Positions 46,060 to 56,900 of a stretch of 64,000 nt of DNA are shown piece after piece. The stretch is from Mercenaria mercenaria (lineage: Eukaryota > Mollusca > Bivalvia > Venerida > Veneridae), in the NCBI RefSeq assembly GCF_021730395.1, contig NW_026463205.1, positions 1 through 64,000 of the forward strand. Reading direction: 5' to 3'. The notes beneath the pieces were generated by a model. The model saw only the letters and a list, made by a program, of their open reading frames with translations, was not told the origin of the DNA and ran no database searches. The translations under genes and the position numbers were made by a program. The first letter of the stretch is position 1. Every line of letters begins with the position of its first letter.

Positions 46060-48847
46060 CACCCTTGTTATCCGGATAATACGAAATGCTGTGATAATTC
46101 CAAAATGCCACAAAAAGACAGGATGAACGCTTCTGAAAATTTCAGGTATTTCGGTAAGTTGCTGTGGCTTGATAAGAGATTTTAGCCAACAGATGTTTCA
46201 GAAAGAACGAATGGTGATTTGTTTCCATGGAACTCAAACTATATTACTTTATTTTTGTGAATACAATACACAATATGTTAAATAGTTTACAAAATCCATA
46301 TAAGTTTAGTTTGAAAATTCATAAAAAAATATTTAGAATTGTTTTTTTTATGATTGTAATTCACTGTATATACAGGTCTACCATTTCACTATCTGACACA
46401 GTTTAGAGTTAGTTGTTTACGTTTGCCGATTTTATGTCAAAACCATTTATATTGATCCTTGTGTGAAAAATGGATAGTAGCCTAGATGTGTCTTTGAAAG
46501 TGGATAATAGCCGTCATTGACTTCTTTCATTTACATACCATTACACATTGACCAGTTTTGTGTGTGTGGACATGTTTTGGTGAATGAGTTTGTAACAACA
46601 TGATGATATGAACTTGTTAACGACTTTTAGCTCAACGATTCAAGAAATAGTAGAGCTATTTGACTCTCCAATGCGTCGGCGTCGGCGTCCCGATTTGGTT
46701 AAGGTTTTGTATGTAAGCTGGTATTCCACTTGTGGAAATGGATTGAAATTTCACTCACTTAATCACAGTGATAAACTGACCTACACTGCACAGGTTCCAC
46801 CATAACTCTACTTTGCTTTTTTTTACAAAATTATGACTTTTTTTTTTACTTAGAAATTCTTGGTTAAGGTTTTGTAATATGTAAGCTGGTATCTCAGTTC
46901 TCACTAATGGGAACGGATTGAAACTTCACACGCTTGTTCACTGTCATAATTTGACATGCACTGTGCAGGTCCCATAACTCTATTTTGCATTTTTTCAAAA
47001 TTATGCCCCTTTTTCAACTTAGCAGCTTTTAGTCTTAAGTTTTTGTATGTAAGCTAGTATTTCAGTATCCACTAATGTGAAAGGATTGAAACTTCACACA
47101 CTTAGTCATGAGTATCAGTCATGAGCTGATAAGCACTGTGAAGGTTCCATAACCCTTTTCCCATTTTTTACAAAATTATGTCCCTTTTTCGAATTTTGTA
47201 ATCATTCAGTTGGCAAGGCTGTTGAATAGTGGAGCGTTGCTGTCCTCCACCCTAATAAGTAGAGCATATGAAACCAATCGCAGATTAAGAGTTTTTGCCT
47301 CATATATTATCAGAAAGAAATTTTAACACTTTCCATGAATGTAATTTTTACAATTACAGAGACCGTCCGAATGATCACTTTGGATAAAGACCTGATAAAG
47401 AATGGCGAAAAGATATGGCCATATATCGACGCTTGTTTCAGTGCTGGTGGTGGTGGTGGAGGGTGGGAGGTGGTGGGGGGTGGGGGGGGGGTTACCCGGC
47501 AGTCAAGTCAACATATACAGATCTTTGGCTCCTTTAGAATGGCTTTTGGAGTTTGGCTGGAGGTTATCTTCAACCCACCAAGATCTACATGACGTATAAT
47601 ACTGTCTTCAAAAATGCCCAGGATTTTCAACACCACAAATACAATTCATAACACTTTAATGTATTGAACTTACAGAAGAAGAGGGAAGGCGATATTGAAC
47701 AAATATTAAGTTAATGAACATAGATCTTATCCTATACACTGGGACCAACTCTTTATATTTTAGTATAGAAATGCATTTGAGTCTTGTTTTGCAGATGCAA
47801 TTTCGGTAGATATTCTAAGGGGGACAACTTTGTATGGAAAAGTTAACACGTGTACTAAATTATTAAGTACAATATCAAACTATTATCAGTTAAAGGATTC
47901 AGAGGGATGTATTTCTATGAATTCACAGCAGTATTCAACATATTCCAGCAAAACTGACCTGTTAAATGGCCATTATTTTCACACTCTTAAAATGCTAACA
48001 GACCCCTAGCATACTTAATTTCTAAATATGGTTGTACCCCTTCCCCCTGTGAAATCTCAGCACATTTAGATTCAGGTGTTAAATTTACCTGTTCTCGCTT
48101 GTTTAATTTTTTACCAAAATCTAGCAGAAAAGATACTGGCGTGTAAGCTTTAGAACCTTCTGACAGCGGACATGAGTTCTAAAACAGAATTTTACAAAGA
48201 TACAGACATTTACCCTTTTGATAAAATGTTTCAGGAATATCTGGTACTGACCATGTGTATAAAACATTACCTTGGACATGCTACAGCCATTAGTTACCAC
48301 ATTTTATGAGTATACTTCTTCAATATAACAGCATATGCCAAATTTCAAACTACAATATTGGCTATTATCCTCATAGCATTTCGGGCTTTATCTTCGAAAT
48401 TTCTATAAACACTTGGGTCAGTATCCATTGACTACTACATATGCTTTTATATTTGTCAATATGGGTTATTTGATCTAAAATAAAAACTTTTGAACATGTT
48501 CATATCATTGTTTATATAATAATTGAATAATACAAAATAATATTCATTTCCGAAAGCCCATTAATTAAGGTTGACAATACTTTGAATCGTCAAACTCATT
48601 CTCAAAAGCAAAATGTACACACTGTTTGGGGATCTCCATACTGAACAATATGTCCCATATTCAAATTGTTTAGTGCAAATGGTACAGCTTCTAAACCATG
48701 TTGAATCAGTTATAATACTTTTAACAATCAGAATGAGTAATAAGAAAATATTGACCAAAACAATGTCGATACCAAGTTGACATTTACTCCAGTTTGTAGC
48801 ATTTTGGAATTAACACATCATTTCGTATTATCCGGATAACAAGGGTG
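46060..48847. mobile_element. 2.8-kb non-coding DNA element, CACCCTTGTTATCCGG ends
   Basis: The inverted ends CACCCTTGTTATCCGGATAA (46,060) and its complement (ending 48,847) match perfectly for about 29 bp and, with a few differences, for about 56 bp. The 5-bp direct repeat TATAC flanks both sides. No transposase is visible. It carries a copy of the 165-bp-unit repeat family at 46,626-47,200, a GGT/GGGG simple stretch near 47,445-47,490 and AT-rich filler. Superfamily not assigned. It interrupts sequence resembling an LTR of the miniature element to its right. Confidence 0.8.
46626..47200. repeat. Partial copy of the dispersed ~150-bp tandem-unit repeat
   Basis: It opens TAGCTCAACGATTCAAGAAA and GCGTCGGCGTCGGCGTCC like 1188, then has about three units of 150-160 bp with GATTGAAACTTCACAC and TAACTCTATTTTGCATTTTT. 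Confidence 0.65.
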
Positions 48848-48884
48848 TATACGGAATTATATTGAAACGGGGACAAAATATATA

Positions 48885-48961
48885 GGCGGCCAAGTAGCTC
48901 AGCCGGTATAGCATTGGAACGGTATTCCGAGGTCCCTGGTTTGAGCCCCGGTCTGGCTGCA
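48885..48961 (+). promoter_or_regulatory. tRNA-like Pol III promoter, left LTR
   Basis: The A box TAGCTCAGCCGG fits TRGYNNARNNGG. The B box GGTTTGAGCCC fits loosely. The acceptor ends do not pair well, so it is not a functional tRNA gene. Confidence 0.6.
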
Positions 48962-48984
48962 CATTTTTCTCATCATGTGACATT

Positions 48985-49002
48985 TGGCGCCCAACGTGGG
49001 GC
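48985..49002 (+). promoter_or_regulatory. Primer-binding site, tRNA-Lys type
   Basis: TGGCGCCCAACGTGGGGC is an 18-nt full complement of the tRNA-Lys(1,2) 3' end including CCA, placed 2 nt after the repeat end, as in LTR elements. Confidence 0.75.
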
Positions 49003-49148
49003 CGTGACGGCATTACACAGGTTAGTCTCCGACGTCTGTAATTGCTTTATTTATAAAGTACCCGCTGAAATACGAGGATGAATTTCAAATGGTGGGGAAC
49101 TATGTCACGGTATAGAACTTGAATATTGAAAAGGGGAGAAAATGTGTA

Positions 49149-49224
49149 GGCGGTCGGGTAGCTCAGTCGGTAGATTACTGGAACGGTATTCAGAGGCCCC
49201 AGGTTCGAGTCTCGGTTTGGCTTT
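49149..49224 (+). promoter_or_regulatory. tRNA-like Pol III promoter, right LTR
   Basis: A box TAGCTCAGTCGG and near-consensus B box GGTTCGAGTCT, in text otherwise like 48,885-48,961. Confidence 0.65.
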
Positions 49225-49246
49225 ACATTGTTCTCACCCTGTGACA

Positions 49247-49739
49247 ATGAATGAGTGTATATCCACCTTACCCCCTACACCCCCACCACCCCCGCCCCTA
49301 ATGGTTTCTGCCTATAGGTAGGATTTTGAATGATAAATTTGCATAACTGTTATGCCCCTTTATGTATTTTCATTTATTCCGTAATGATAGGGGGCGATTA
49401 CGGGATATTGCCAATTATAACTGACTAACTGACAAAAATCAAGATACCTAGTTAACGTAACGAATATGCGTGTGGCAGTAGCGAGCACTAACCGGCAGTC
49501 TGTTTCACGAAGCATACTTCTGACAAAGCTTAAACTAAAAAGAAAGATGTTTCTCGAAAATAAGGTCCATTTTAATATTTAGATAAATCGCAGAAACGGT
49601 GTTAAATTAAGTGCTAGAATTTTACCACAAAGTCGGTTTTAGGACAAATTTTAAGATATTTTTATATAAAATAGATCCAAAATCTATATTTATAACAGGT
49701 CAAACTTATGAACTGATAGTCGTATTAACCTTTTACTCG
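49247..49739. other. Intergenic, no gene seen
   Basis: A C-rich stretch lies at 49,270-49,305; the rest is AT-rich. Confidence 0.4.
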
Positions 49740-50210
49740 TGTTTCGTTAAACGGCTTCATATTTGGCTGCATGGCATCAATATTTGATACGCCTCTCCAA
49801 ATCACACAACACGGTTTCAGTCTGCATTAGACGGCACCAAGCTTTAATGAATCGTTTCAATTTACACTGCACGAACTCATGTTGCGTTAAACGTCTTCAC
49901 ACTGGACTGCATGGCATCAAGTTTTTATACACCGCTCTTAATTACACAAACCGGTTTCAATATGCATTAGACGGTGTAATAAATCATTTCATTTTACGCT
50001 GCACGTACTCATGTTGTGTTAAACGGCTTCACATTGAGTTGCATGGTATCATGTTTTGTTGGATGATTTCATAGTACGGTGCATCGCAACAAGTTTTTAA
50101 ATGCATCGTTATGGAATGAAGTTTTGTATTAAATAGTTTCAAATTACAATGCGTTGAATGCAAATATATTGGACGGGATGGAGTTTTAAACTAGACAGCG
50201 TTGAAATGCA
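49740..50210. repeat. Decayed short tandem array (TTAAACGGCTTCA type)
   Basis: Words alternate: TTAAACGGCTTCA, TTGGCTGCATGGCATCA, TGCATTAGACGG and TTTACACTGCACG recur every 27-35 bp with many changes. A larger unit of about 135 bp also repeats (compare 49,745-49,860 with 49,875-49,985 and 50,010-50,060). Old and non-coding. Confidence 0.6.
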
Positions 50211-50269
50211 CTGCACTGACTGACTGACTTGTTTATGAATGAATTGTATATTTACTAATTTTAGCGGTA

Positions 50270-50815
50270 ACCGCCGTCCATACATACGCTATAAAAGTAG
50301 TTCAGTACTTCTATGAAATTCAAGGGTCTGAGAGTAAACAGATCGATACCATTTATTTAGCATATGCAATAAATGCAATGTGAACACTTACGATTTGTAA
50401 ATGAAAAATATGGCAGGGATTATAAGTTCTTGTAAAGGGTTTTGTCTGCGTTGTACTACTTTACGACGTAAGTATTTATCACGAGACCATGAACACATGG
50501 TTCCGGTTCAGCGCTACCTTTCCCCATACATGCACCGTAAAAGTAGTTCAATACTTACAAGGAACTGAAAGATATGAGAGTAAACAGATCGATGCAATTT
50601 ATCATGGATATGCAATAAATGCGAACACTTATTAATTTTGAAATAAATAATGTGGTTTGGATCGGATGCACTTGTAAATTTTATAAATGTATTGATCTTT
50701 GTCTACGCGTTGAACTTCTTTAATTGCGCAGTAAATATTTGTCATGTGACCAAGGCGAATGACACACGGAAAACATTCACATTTATTGCATATGCTAAAT
50801 AAATGGTATCGATAT
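50270..50815. repeat. ~245-bp direct duplication with a 34-bp inverted repeat
   Basis: 50,277-50,490 and 50,522-50,755 share TAAAAGTAGTTCA, GAGAGTAAACAGATCGAT, ATATGCAATAAATGC and TTTGTCTRCG. The 34 bp at 50,342-50,375 (ATCGATACCATTTATTTAGC onward) recur perfectly in reverse at 50,780-50,813, while the rest of the duplication is only about 70-75 percent alike. No gene. Confidence 0.7.
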
Positions 50816-50984
50816 GCTCCTATCAGTAAATACGATTATTTTAACTTCAAACGTGGTGCTTTAAACTTTATATGATATGCTTGCTACTGTTTACAAGGTA
50901 CACGCTGCTGTATATGGATTGGTGCAGCTGTTTCAACTGCATATATGCGATGATTTCAGGTTTATATGTGGCAGTAATTGCAAG

Positions 50985-51400
50985 TATAAAAGTACAACAT
51001 CTACAATTTAAAGAACCGTATATACAGTTGAAAGCACCGCATAAACAATACAGTGCAGGGCATATAAAATTAAAATCACCGCATATGCAGCTGAAATCAC
51101 AGCACGTGATTCTAAATCTATAAGAAATCTACGTACAGTGGCAAGTACCTCATACAAAGATGGAAGAACCACACACATAGCTGCAAGGACCGCACATAAA
51201 GATACAAACGCAAATATGAAGTTAAAACACTTCATTTCAAGTTTACACTATCGCATATATACTTGAAAACACCGCACACAAAGTTATTCCGACACAAAGT
51301 TAAACTCACAGCTTACACAATTAAAAACACTACATAATTTTATACACTGATATGCACCACATATACAGCTGAAAGAATTACATATAATGTTTAAAAAAAA
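50985..51400. repeat. Decayed ~24-bp tandem array (CACCGCATATACAGTTGAAA type)
   Basis: Words such as CCGTATATACAGTTGAAAGC, CACCGCATATGCAGCTGAAA and CACACATAGCTGCAAGGACC recur every 22-26 bp with increasing decay to the right. The short ORF at 50,872-51,123 repeats every eight residues because of this and is not called. Confidence 0.6.
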
Positions 51401-51598
51401 CTGCAAATTGCTATATATGCACATTCCGTGGCAAAATATAAACGGCCAAAAAAAACGGATAACTCAACATGACATGACGTAAACGGGAAAAAAAATTAAC
51501 GCAGACATTCCCGCGCATTTCATTGAAATTTAATGACGTTGATGAACAATATATTAAATTATCAGTTTTTAGGTGTTTTATATTAGAATAGAGATATG

Positions 51599-52288
51599 CC
51601 TTGGTCACAAAACCGTACGATGTCCGTACGGTTTTAAAAAATCGTACGAGTCCCCCAATTTTAGAATCCTTACGATTTCTGTACAATCGTAGCCCCTGGT
51701 CAAAGTACCTACGGGTCCCGTACGATCTGTAGAGGATGCAATCGTAGTACATCCGTACTGACATCGCAGACTAGTCGTATGGAGCTCGCAGGGAGCCCGG
51801 CCGTACCTCGTACGGTGCTCACGAGTTCGTACGGCGCTCGCACGGCACTCGTACGGTGTCCGCTTGGTGTCCTTGCGACAAGAATAAATCAGTGTGGCGA
51901 CGTCCGAAAAATTTGCATTTACAATCGTAGGATATCTGTATGGACATCGCAGACAAGTCTTGCGGAACTCGCAAGGAGCCAGGCCGTATCTCGTGCGATA
52001 TCCGTTGGCTTGTACGGCGCTCGTACGGTGTCCCTGCGACAAGAATAAACTCATTTTACGATGCCTGAAAAAGATGTCCTTTTATAGCCACTCAGCTGAT
52101 CGTAACACCCTGCGAGCCCCATGCGGACAGAGCAAGCAGTTTTCCATTACATTATAACCGAGTTCCTAAGTCCTCTACGAGTTCAAAAAATCCCAACGAC
52201 GGTCGTACGAATCAACGATATCAGAGTTTGCCAAAAATTCGACTGAAAACCTACTCGTGCGGAGCTCGTAGCGTTCTTGTGACCAGGG
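51599..52288. mobile_element. TACG-rich non-autonomous DNA element, copy 2
   Basis: The inverted ends are CCTTGGTCACAAAACCG (51,599) and the complement of CCCTGGTCACAAGAACG (ending 52,288). The interior is dense in GTACG/CGTACG words and contains a 183-bp unit repeated (GACATCGCAGACTAGTC at 51,760; GACATCGCAGACAAGTC at 51,943). ORFs on both strands follow the word repeats and are not called. Ends, size and TACG content link it to 10,771-11,488. Confidence 0.75.
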
Positions 52289-53534
52289 TATTAGCGCATA
52301 TTCATTTCGTGTTATAACATAATTATTCAGAATCCCTAGGGAAATGTTGGTACCCTCGATCTACCGGACTCAGGCACCTACCAATCTCCTGGGATTCTAC
52401 GGATGTTATAATACGAAAAACAAACATGCTTTATCCCTGCATTATAGTCTGTTATGTAACAAACCGAAGATTACGATAGTTCCGCACGTTTGATAAAGCG
52501 GTAGTGAGGGCGTAACCTCATTTATCCGGAAAACGGATTGAAAATTATTTTATGAATTAATGGAGACCCGTGGGTAAATTTATTACAATGGCACTGAAAC
52601 ATCTGATACATTAAATTATTGAAGATAATGTCTTAAAATAAGCGGCTCACTTTAACCATGGTCAAATATCTCTGAAATAAGCACACGGGCCTATACTATA
52701 CATTTCATTTCACCAAGTTTTGGACCATATGCTTATTTACGACTGTGAGAAGTTTAATTAAAAGTTCTTTTCATGAAAATAATATGAAAGAGAATCGCAT
52801 TATGTAAAACTGCGTGAGGTCCAAATATTTCAAATCAGTCTAGCAAAATGCCAAACACACCACCCTGTCTTTGTTATTTGCTGGATTTTCTAGGTATATT
52901 CTGAAGATTGAAAAATCAGGGTTTAATCAAATTCTATATTGTAGAAAAAAAATCGATCCGAACGTGCAGACCTACCTTAATACAACATTTTGTTATCTTG
53001 ATAACAATATATGTATACACTGATACAAATATATCATTCATTTACATTTTATATAAGAAAATAACTTTGATGATATGCGGAAATATATCATGTACATCAA
53101 ATATTGAAACGATCATCCATTTGGAGGAATTAAATGAAACTAAGATCCTAAATGGAGTTTTATGTCTTCGTACGAGATCATTACGAACATAATAACATGT
53201 ATCAATACCTGGATCCACGCCACATTAGCTAGCTGGATATATATGTGTCAGAATCAGTCAATATATAAGGTATTAGAAAGATGAAATTATACACATGTCC
53301 TTATAACTTACGTCATTAATAAAAATACTCTAATGAAATAGATGTTTCACATGATAGGTTGATACGAAATACCACTTCTATAGCTGCATAAAGCAATGTA
53401 ACAAAAATAAGAAATTACGTCAACCCAGTTTCCAGTATTTCAATAAGACAGTCATTGCGTATGGGAGGTACCTGCACATTAAGAAATGATACAAATACTC
53501 GCCGAATTTTCCAGAAATCAAATATAGGTTTTAT
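52289..53534. other. Intergenic, no gene seen
   Basis: AT-rich 3' flank of the protease gene. A weak inverted pair (GTTATAACAT / ATGTTATAAT) spans 52,310-52,410. No obvious AATAAA on the minus strand was found close to the stop. Confidence 0.4.
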
Positions 53535-53992
53535 CTATTCCATATTTTCCATCTTAAAGTCCTCGAGTAAGATTTTCTTACTTAGTTTCTTCTCTAGCTC
53601 TGACAAAACAACTTGTATGGGTGTAACAAGGCATGACAGATCGGACAGTAAACCAATTGCCATCCCAATACAATGTAATTTATTTTGCTTGTCAACGAGA
53701 AACACTGCTGATCCAGAATCCCCGATATGAAAAAATGTTTTCAGTGAGTGAGAATTAATTTTTAGCTGGTTTTGCATAACCTTACTCACAGTACGCCCAT
53801 TGTACTCTATGGTCAATTTCTCCTCGTCCACAACTTTTACTGCCGTACAGTCGAGTTCCAATGATCCTTTCGTTAATCCCGTGACTTTCCCAAATTTGAT
53901 CACTCTTTCTGAAGCAAAGTTTTCCGTCGTGAATGTTCTTGCATCCATCACTGATCCATCATCAAAGGCTGGAAAGTTTGTATGGGAAAATC
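53535..53992 (-). other. Exon with protease nucleophile (GDSGSA)
   Basis: The acceptor CTATTTCAG|GATTTTCCC is followed by GFSHTNFPAFDDGSVMDART, a beta-rich body and IGDSGSAVFLVD. The frame ends at TAG after KMENME. GDSG is the hallmark of PA-clan serine peptidases. Confidence 0.75.
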
Positions 53993-56900
53993 CTGAAATA
54001 GATATAGAATCAAGTGTAGCTAGGATAAGCCTGAAAATGAAAATTTATTTCATTGAGCATAAAAGATGTTGTTTTCCAACAGAAACTCTTTTATGTACGA
54101 TAGTCAGCAAATCGTATCAGTTTGTTTATATTTTCTAACCAGTATTAATATGTTTTTGTAAGTAATTGACAGCGTTTCCATATGAACTCATCTTTTCTAT
54201 GTGATTTCATTTCTGCTATAGTTAGCTTTATTCTAACATTGTCAATGGGGTAACTAGCTATGTGATCAGATAAAGTTAGAACACAAAGACCATATCGAAA
54301 AAATAAAACACAGATCTGTTATACTAAGGCTTTCAATAACAGTGATGTCGGTGAATTTAAAACTGAATGCTACAAAAATGTATAATTTTATAGACAAATG
54401 CATGGTTAGTTTTGAAAGCCCTTTTATCTACAAGAAAAGGTACTAAAACGTATCGTATAAAACATTGAAAGTTCTTAAAAAATATAATACTTAAACTTAC
54501 GTACATATTATGAAAGTTATGTGCAATGCAATAATATATTCTTTAACTGTAATACCGGCAAATTTTAGTTCATTTTCCCTAGGAACAACGAAATATCCTC
54601 TGCTCGGAGAACGATCAGCTTTTATTTTGACAACTGCTGCATCAACCCTCTCGTTAAAAACGCTCATTAAGACTTCGCCACATTCTCTATCATTACCAGG
54701 TCCTCTTTGACAAGTTTGACTGTATGGATCGGGCTTAGTATCTCCATCAGCCGGCTGCATAAGTTTAGTTCCTTGTAATCGGCGGTCATCTAGATCGAAG
54801 GGCTGGAACATATGCCTGACTGTCAGGAAACAGGTTTCGCCAATACCATCAACTTTTACAAATGGCCCAATGGTTGCATCGTACTGTCCACTTTTCGGCC
54901 CCACGCTGCAACCCATGGCTACTTCTTTGTGCCACTCCGTTGCAGCACCTTGCAGTGTATTACCATTTGTGCCAAAACTGAAATATCCATCCCGTACATC
55001 AGTTTTAAATGAAATACCACTAGAATGGGTGAGGAATTCTGGAAACCTTTGCTCACCATACGGTATGTAAGATTTATACCTACAGTAAAGTACCACACAA
55101 GGTGCAGTTGTATCATATCCATTTTTCGTTGATCTGACCATACTTGAACCAATACCTTCAAGATTGCTGTGATTTGTAAATAATAGTTTGGTGTTTGATA
55201 GGATGACACCATTAAGCAATTCATCTCCTAACGGGCAATGCAAGTCTTTCTCTTGTGCATAGTTTTCTGCAGAAATCGACTCATATGAGCTTACATAATA
55301 GGACTTGCAACAAACTTGAAACCCATTAAATATAAAGTCTGAAGATTTTTGAACGTCTATCGTAAAAGCAATCAATAAAATTGTCGAGTCCTTACTTGAC
55401 GGGTAAGCTTCAACGATATTCTGATGGCTTCGAACGAGAGCATAACAAATATAATCCAGTATGACTAATCTTGCAAATGCGTTCTTTTCAAATTCAAAAT
55501 CATCTTTGTTAATATTGTAGTAATGTAGGTATGATTTCATTAAAGACACGCATGCAAGTCTAGGTGTATATCTATCACCTAACCTCTGTTTGATATTCCA
55601 AAAGGCTTGTGTTGAAAAAGTACACGCCATTCTCTTTTGTCCAAATGACAGGCTAGCAAATTCTACCATTTTTGGAATTTTATAACGAGTTTTGAATGAA
55701 TGATTCGCCAGAATTTCAACAATATCGCTTGCTGAAGTACGGCAAGTGGCTATGTCTTCTTCTTCACGTTTAGGCGGGGCGTCAAAATGTATCTTGATAG
55801 TATTATCATCTGGGTTGCTATCCTGGAGTATGGTTTCTAAAGCAAGAGTTGATGCTCCGCTATTGTAAGTCTGAAACTGATGAATTTAACATTTCTTTAA
55901 CTACTGAAATAAATAATACAAGATTCTAATAGATAGTGACAAATACATTCTACAGACATTTTAAAAATTATTTAAAGAATTAAATATTTTTTGTGTGTTG
56001 GCTAGTGTATGAAAGCAGTATTGTAACTGTACGTCTACCATTCGCTTTAAATTTATTCTAGGCAAGTTTGGAAGGTCTTGGTTACCTTGTTAATCGATTT
56101 TTAAAAATCAACAAGAGTCATTTTGTTTATTGTGGACTGTATCGTTCATAAGTACTAAAACATTTAATTACAAACGTTTGAAGCAATATCTCTTTATCCA
56201 AATAACTCTTTCCAATTTTAATTAATCTTATCCTTATATACCAAAATATGAATGAACCTCGACAATAATTGGAAATAACAGCACAAGCGGTCACATTAAA
56301 ATATAATCAAAATTGGTTTAATTTTAGATTTATAAATTCTTTCAGTGATATGAAAGGCTTGAGAATGGCTTTTTTATAAAATTAACTTATTGTCAGGCCT
56401 TCCTTGCCCTTTAATTTAACAATGTAAATTTAGAATTTATCTTGAGACAGCTTAAACGTGGCTGTGAAATGATTAACGGGAATCTGCAACACTTGAAAAT
56501 ATTTTCTTATCAGATATGGCTTTATGAAACATTAACTTTGACGAAAACATTACCAAATGTGGACAACAAAGAAAAATTGCTATACTCGTGATGTTTGTTT
56601 GTTTGTTGATCTTGTTGTTTTTTTTTTTTGGGGGGGGGGGGGGTTTGTTTTGTTATTTTTAATGCCATTTTCAACAGTACCATGTCAACGACGGGTAGTT
56701 AACCTCACCATCTTGCTGTTCTCCACACAAAAGACTGCCAGCTGCCCCATATGAATCAGAGTTGGCGGACGATATGACTTCAGACACAATGTCTTTATCA
56801 AATTGTCACGGAGATCAAATGCCTTGCTTGGGCATCGACCTCACAACCCGTGCCTTGTAGATCTGGACCGAGTTGTTCGAAACTTTAACAGGCAATTAAG

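Larger units (their letters stand above)
48848..49246 (+). mobile_element. Miniature LTR element with tRNA-like Pol III promoter in its LTRs
   Basis: Two direct repeats of about 135-145 bp (ending TGTGACA at 48,982 and 49,246) flank only about 120 bp. Two nt after the first repeat lies TGGCGCCCAACGTGGGGC, an 18-nt complement of the tRNA-Lys 3' end. A purine-rich GGTGGGGAAC precedes the second repeat. There is no coding region. Each repeat contains a tRNA-like unit with A and B boxes. The layout parallels plant Cassandra elements, which carry 5S rRNA promoter sequence in their LTRs. The left LTR appears to be interrupted at TATAC by the 2.8-kb DNA element. Confidence 0.65.

Noticed and set aside
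47335-47599. Two plus-strand ORFs with Gly/Val runs
   Set aside because: Created by a GGT/GGGG simple repeat inside the non-coding DNA element.
48885-49224. Two apparent tRNA genes
   Set aside because: Acceptor stems do not pair well and each lies in a direct repeat beside a primer-binding site; A and B boxes alone do not make a tRNA gene.
50872-51123. ORF with eight-residue periodic peptide
   Set aside because: The periodicity comes from the decayed 24-bp tandem array; the frame breaks soon after.
51605-52157. Overlapping ORFs on both strands (up to 149 codons)
   Set aside because: They follow TACG-word repeats of a DNA element and give mirrored Arg/Tyr/Thr-rich text on both strands.
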